This document shows, piece after piece, positions 58,176-64,000 of a DNA stretch of 64,000 bases; position 1 is the stretch's first letter; each line of letters begins with the position of its first letter. Source of the DNA: Paragonimus westermani (taxonomy: Eukaryota; Platyhelminthes; Trematoda; Plagiorchiida; Troglotrematidae); NCBI GenBank assembly GCA_008508345.1, contig QNGE01000427.1, positions 72,034 to 136,033 of the forward strand, written 5' to 3'. Under the pieces are notes generated by a model that saw only the letters and a list, made by a program, of their open reading frames with translations, did no database searches and was not told where the DNA came from. The translations under genes and the position numbers were made by a program.

Positions 58176-59944
58176 GATGAACACGCAAGCGGCGTGGTTG
58201 TTCACCAGCGCGTACTTACAAAATTTTGATTAAGCGATCAAGTGGATTTAACGTAAGCAACCTGAGCATCTGCCACGTAGCACCTTGTTCATCGGGGCCA
58301 CTTTTGTCTTTCTGATAAAAATTACCTCGTCAGGAACAGTTTCTGCTAGTGAGAGGACAGGAGTCCAAAGGAAATAGAAGTAACGGGAAAACAATAACGA
58401 ACTAATACGCGTAATCAAAGGTCCCTAAAAAACTATACAGAGACTCATTTTCACAAGAAGACTGGTGAACAAGATTAACATGGGCTACCCCGAATGTAGC
58501 GTCATTTATGAGGAGAGGTTACAACTTCATTTCGACCACAGACCTAATGTGGTTCCGTAAATTGACGTCCGACATGCTTAAATATGAAAACAGAGTCCGA
58601 AATAGCTCCAGTTAAAAATTCACAGATCTCCGACGCACGTAAAACATTCACAAGGATTGCCACTTTACTATGTAATCCAAACGATCGAAAAGTAGATATG
58701 TGCAACCGTACGACATTATTACTTTAATGGTGCGATTCACTTTGGGTGAAGTAAAGCAACGGTCTTTCAAAAGAATACACATGTAAAAAGAGCTCAACAC
58801 AATCGCGGAATGCGCCTCCGAAGCATTCAAGTTACACCTTAAACACCGCAGTGAACAGAACTGATCGAAACTCAGTGTGACTGCCGTTCATTTGACCTAA
58901 GAACTCCGTCGTTACAGTTTTGGTAAAAGAATAATGTAAGACAAAAATGTCATAATCAAACCCAATTCATTTGAGTCACCTGAAACAGTGAAAAACTCAA
59001 CGTCAGCAACATCACGAGTGTCAAAAACCCTCCCCAAATAAACCCGACCCTCGTTTTCCTGGCGGGTCAAAGTCTGCTAAAAGTGAACACTCAGCAGACT
59101 GACGTTCACTAGACTCACAAGGTATGGTTTACTTGCCTGAGATTGATTTTCCTCTTAGGAGACGGTTACAAATTCAAAAAACTTAAAGCGGCCAAACTTG
59201 TAGTTCTATTTGGCGTACTGGGAGAACCAGGCAGAGGATGAAACAACAGAAAACGCACCAATGCTTATCACTCAACAGTCCAACCACAACAAATCTTTAA
59301 CAATCTTAGGCAAGTGTTTCAACACCATATACCCATAAATTCCATTACATAAAAATGACAAACCATTAAGACCAGGGTGCTATTAGCTTCTTATGACACT
59401 GATTATTCGTCACAATTGTGAATTCGAGCACCAGTTAGATTAAGCACACCTTATGGACGTGAACGGTCCAGCAGAGTCCAGTCCACATGGTACTTCGCTA
59501 TGTAAGAGTAAAAAATCTACACAGAAACTAGCAAACAAAGTGCACCGGAGTAGAGTTGTTTCGTTTTCTTTAATAAAATATGTTAAAACCAGCTACGTTG
59601 AATAGTATCCACGAAAATTTTCACAAACTGCGGCTTCTGAGATTCAATGACATGGCTCCAGTGAATCCCTCATTTGTTAACTGAGTTACTGACCGTGTTG
59701 TAATGGCAAGCTACTTATGATGCTCTGTGAGCAAGTCAAACACTCTCTCCGGTCTGGAGCGTTTAAAGTGTTGCACTATAAGTCGTGGACACAGTTTACG
59801 TCCATTAAACTAGTCTCTATGAGAAATTCGCATGCAAAGTAGTGAATAAATAAACATAAAAGTGATGATGGAGAAACAAATTCATGAATTATGACAAGAA
59901 CACAGACCAAGTCTAAAACCCACTTGTCAATTAAACACAGATTA
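58176..59944. other. No recognised feature
   Basis: A-rich, CpG-poor DNA on the plus strand with no long open frame and no repeat I can place. Confidence 0.4.
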
Positions 59945-60370
59945 CGATGCGTGTATGCGCCCAATCCTGTTCTGTGGGTCAGAGACCCAGTTGTACAGAA
60001 GATGCATGTAGACTCTCGGTATTCGATCACCGCTGGCTCCGCCAGATAGCCTGTAATAAATGGGCTAACCTAGTGAGCAACGAGTTAGTCCGTCGGCGCG
60101 AATTTGAAAAATGTGAAAGTTCGCCACGAATAATCAAGATAGCGAAAAGTCTTTGCCAGTTGGGTAATATACTCCGTACGCTGACAGAACGTCTATCACA
60201 CCGCGCAGTACTCAGTACGGCTGTCGGTGGGAGGAAGAAACTGTGAGGCCGCCAAGCGACGACTTCCTCACGGGCTATGAAAGCCTTGACCGGTCAACTG
60301 AGCAAGGTCAGTAGGCTTTGACTACCTGGTTGGAAAGTTCGCGACCATCCACACCGCTGTTGGGAACACT
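59945..60370 (+). mobile_element. LINE C-terminal fragment
   Basis: The plus strand reads TEDACRLSVFDHRWLRQIACNK, then NELVRRREFEK, then CQLGNILRTLTERLSHRAVLS, all in one frame, followed by shifted remnants of the terminal GWGP segment. It matches TEDxRRLSVFDHRCLRSIA, then RWLGHVLRMPxxRLPRRALF of the same LINE clade. No intact active site. Confidence 0.75.
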
Positions 60371-63300
60371 CTCCAATGTGGCACTGTGTCACAATTAGTG
60401 GCCAGTCTGCATTCGAAAACTTGTTGACCCTCCCCTTTTCATGAACTGCAGCCGTTGTTGCCTGGTTTTCTTTATCTTTTTTCGCCAAACATTTATACTT
60501 ACTCATCACTCTGCAGCATCATAGACCACAGTAAGGACCAACGGAATTCCGATCCATCATACTCGCGGGTACGGCTTAAGTTATAACGAGTTTCACTTTT
60601 TGCACGAACAGAGAAAACAACGCTTAATCTTTAACACACCTTGAACTCAATACACTCTTCTCTGAAGAGAAGAGGTGTTGCTGGCAGCATTCCGTCACGT
60701 CAACCATGACATGTTTATTTTAACCGTTGATAGGTTAGAAAGGCTGCAGCTCATGATACTCATCCTTAAACTAACTCCGCACAGACGGTCACGTCCTTGC
60801 CTGGATTCGTCAGGTAGAAGTAAACTGAACAAAGTTTGAGCCAGCAACCCTCCGATTTGCAAACAAAAAATCCCATTCGTCCGGCCACCAGTCTTATGAA
60901 CCGTATTCGCAATGGGGGATGGATATCATTCATTAGCCAGGGCAAACTGTCAACTCATACACAAGAGGCTGAGAAAAGCGAAACATAAATTAATCAGTTT
61001 CAGTTACGCTAAACATCCAGCAACCGATTAAATGACGAGATAACCGAAAGTTCTGAACCAACTTCCAAAAACAAAGCCCTGAAGTGTTGGATCGCATTCT
61101 GATAACAGTTGTTAAGCCTAAAATGTGGCCGTTAATGACCAGTGCGTAATTCCGCTATTAGGCCAAATTTAGCTTCGCACGTAAGCATCAAAACACTCAG
61201 CCAATGTTCACTCTTACGATTTCGCCAAAGCTTGCGTCAAAAATAGATAGCTTTCCTGTATGTCCACAACATCATCGCCAGAGGTCCTTCTATATCCTCA
61301 ACCAACACAGATTTTTAACGTAGCATGTCTTCATTCAACAAACAATTGCCAATGAACTGTTCAAAGTATTCTATAAATCCTGGCATACTAAGGTGTTCTT
61401 CAAACAAAAGTGATTGCCACAAAACAATCTTCAAACCCTACCTTTAGATAGCAAAACAGCAGCCCTTTCGGATGCTGATGGCGATCAAAAACGTAAGATT
61501 AATACACATCCAATGAACTATTACGCTTGCTTTTATCGTAGTATGCGGGAAAACTCTAGGCGCATATTGAAAACCGAGTCTGCAATGGTAGTGAGCATGT
61601 GTGCAACCTCTACTCCTTGTACTGTCTTTGCTACTAAATGTGCACTACAACAAAGCTACACTTTCACATTTGCTAAGAAGAATTCGCTTGATAACATGTA
61701 GTTAAAACCATCATTGCTTGGATGATAACCTACTAAATAAGTTTGGATGCTCTGCAGTCAGCAAAAAGTTTTGAATTACATGAGACCAAGCAGCTTCCCC
61801 CATACAACCCTCTACCACAGTGAAATATTTGTCCAAACACTAGACTTTATTCTCAAAAGCAAAAGGACCGCTTGAGTCAAGTCTTTAAATAAAAGATGAA
61901 GTCAACCAACGTTGTGTTAGCCGGATGAGTTGACAGCCGTAAGTAGAGGAAGTTTAGTTAATAAAAACGGGATTATAAACTGATAACTATGCTGGATTCA
62001 GTACTATCAGTAAAGGCTCGAAGTAACAGTGATAATGACACCAGGTCCCAACCTTTCGGTCATAAATTTAAATAAACGCTAGTTGAGGTGCTTCCGTGTG
62101 TATTTATTACATCTAGAAGTAACATGTCTGCGTGACTCAAGGTAACGCGGATCAACTAACAGTTACGTAAAAAACGAAAATCAAGAAACCGTCCCAGCGG
62201 CAAATAAAGAGTCGACTAACGGGGTAAGGAAACGGATAAGCATAGCACACAGTAACAAGTTCAGCCACTAGCCCAACCTTTCTAAGACCTATCCTTGGTA
62301 GCTGATGGATTCGTGTAGGTATGATGTCACTGCTTCTCACAAACACGGTTGATTCGCCTAAAACTAGAAGTATCAACCAGGAAAATATACAACCGTTCAC
62401 GTGTACGCCCCAGGAATGATTAAAACAGCGCTTAACGAAAAGAAAACAGCACACAGCCAGGCAAAGAAGTACCAGTGTGGCATGGCAGAACAAAATTCAG
62501 TTGTAAATTGGGCTTAATTTGGCAGACAATAATGGTGAGCTGTAGCAGTTCAAAGAAAGATTCATTCTAACTGCAACACAAATCCGTTAAAGTAAACGGA
62601 AACGTATCACGGGAAGGTACGCCCTACGGTATTCCTCAACATGAAGAGCAGATTAAACCCCAGTCTTGGTTGGTTAAATTTGTCACAGTGACTCACCTAA
62701 CACACCAAGCACGTACCCAAGCTAGACGGAAGAGGTTGCCATTCAAAATTAAGATCTCGCTCCACAAAAGCTATGACTGACAAAAAATGTCACCGTATCC
62801 AACTAACCCCAAAAAATAGCATTCAACAATTTATGAGCCGACAAATGCTTCGTCGATATACGGAATACGTGGTCAAAACCGACGTAGACATGGTTTTTAT
62901 TAATGAACACCGGCTGTAAAAGTAACGCTCTCAAACACCCGTTGAAGGAATGCCATCAACATCAGCATTACTGCATAAAACACCGTAACCGTAGTTCACA
63001 CCGATGCTTGATTACCATACAACGATGAGAGAAAACGCTACGTGGTCGCCGATGAACGGATCACATCCCTATTTTGCAACGAATGTCAGAGTATCAATGT
63101 TCTTTTTCTTCATCGACGGTTGTCGTATATCGGCCCTGAAGGCTGTTGAGACTTAGCAGACAGACAAGTTACCCAGGGCTGCACCTACCGCTAAGTTGTT
63201 CTAGCGAAGTGTGAAACTATGTTGTAATCATTGTAATGTTTGTTGTGAATACAGTGTAAATTAATGGGATGGCTAATTTGAGCGTTCCTCAAAATCAGGT

Positions 63301-63479
63301 AAGTGTTCGATTTCACCCTTCATCTTTAACCAAGAAAGATAGTTTGCATGAAGCACTCAAAAGTTCGCAGAACCTCAGATTGAAACTTGTGTCAAGTGAC
63401 ATACTGACCGATATCGAGTAAGCGCATGAAGAAGCTTCACATGGTTCGTCTGCAAACAGCATGCAGATTACAGTGAATA
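60371..63479. other. No recognised feature
   Basis: A-rich DNA. The longest frames (plus 61414-61701, minus 62493-62152) show no domain. The minus one starts with a hydrophobic stretch (MFCHATLVLLCLAVCCFLFV) that looks like a signal or membrane segment, but nothing else supports it. Confidence 0.35.
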
Positions 63480-63936
63480 GGTTGAATGATATGACCGGGT
63501 CGTATAATGTACACCTTGAATTCTCAACATTGGTTTGGCTTTGACCACATTAGTTTTTGCGGGCAAGCCGTACGGCACTTTATTGTTCCACCTTTTTGGA
63601 CAACTTGATCTGATCGGCTTACAGTACAGTTGAGGCACCCACGACGATAGACAGAGCAAGTAGCGTGCCCAATAGGCGCCGATGTTCGTGACGTCACGAA
63701 AACTTCTCGATGTCAATTAACCAGGGCATTTCCAATGCGTGTGCGCTCAGTCTTGCTCTATGGAACACGGATGCGTCCCATTCGGTACTCAGCCACCAAA
63801 GTCTCCACTATTTACTGGTCATGTGAGGTGACCATGCGGACGGCGCCACAACCCGTTAGCACACAGCTGGGAAGTACTCAGGACCTCAACAGATAACCGA
63901 GTTAACGAGAACGCAGTCAATAACGGCCGGTTAAAA
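63480..63936 (+). mobile_element. LINE 3' fragment
   Basis: The plus strand near 63734 reads MRVRSVLLYGTRMRPIRYSA, matching VRSVLLYGSETWPLR of the LINE C-terminal region. The DNA before it gives only weak, frame-shifted similarity. It is followed closely by the TAC repeat that ends the window. Confidence 0.5.
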
Positions 63937-63959
63937 TACTACTACTACTACTACTACTG

Positions 63960-64000
<41 letters not shown>
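63937..64000 (+). repeat. TAC trinucleotide microsatellite, runs off the window edge
   Basis: About 21 TAC units with one TGC interruption near 63958-63960. It continues to the last base. It follows a LINE fragment and may have grown from that element's 3' end. Confidence 0.97.

Noticed and set aside
62152..62493. Minus-strand 113-codon frame starting with a hydrophobic segment
   Set aside because: Only the N-terminal hydrophobicity is suggestive. There is no homology, promoter or exon border, so I did not call a gene.
1..64000. CRISPR arrays, rRNA genes or bacterial operons
   Set aside because: No regularly spaced direct repeats, no rRNA-like conserved blocks and no polycistronic gene arrangement; the window is eukaryotic.

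Overview
The window is eukaryotic nuclear DNA. Short coding exons have GT-AG borders and long introns. Intron and intergenic DNA is full of decayed LINEs, Penelope-like elements, an LTR-element RNase H piece and tRNA-derived SINEs. The style of the LINE endonuclease/RT fragments, the moderate GC content and the intron sizes suggest a flatworm, most likely a trematode (fasciolid, echinostomatid or opisthorchiid type). That is an inference and the species cannot be fixed from this window. A single N next to an exactly repeated 56-bp flank shows this is draft assembly.

Left part (1-40175): the 3' end of one large plus-strand gene. I assembled six exons (487-869, 7582-7767, 29474-29921, 35600-36500 or 36572, 37708-37838, 40058-40175) whose intron phases fit at every junction. 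Together they encode about 660-720 residues of a Ser/Pro/Arg-rich, probably disordered tail with two class II SH3 ligands. I do not recognise the protein. Two 3' ends are possible: read-through to a stop at 36572, or splicing at 36501 into two further exons.

Centre (41092-54234): a complete minus-strand gene for mitochondrial lipoyltransferase 1 (LIPT1, LplA family). It has four coding exons, all introns phase 0, and encodes 368 residues. It converges tail to tail with the plus-strand gene, with about 0.9 kb between the stop codons. Its 8.95-kb second intron is packed with LINE fragments in the gene's own orientation, an LTR-retrotransposon fragment and a long palindrome.

Right part (54235-64000): no host exon that I can defend. 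It holds three plus-strand LINE 3' fragments, AT, GA and TAC microsatellites and the assembly duplication.

Most ORFs over 60 codons here are chance frames in intron or repeat DNA. I accepted exons only when splice sites, phase and either homology or coding character agreed.
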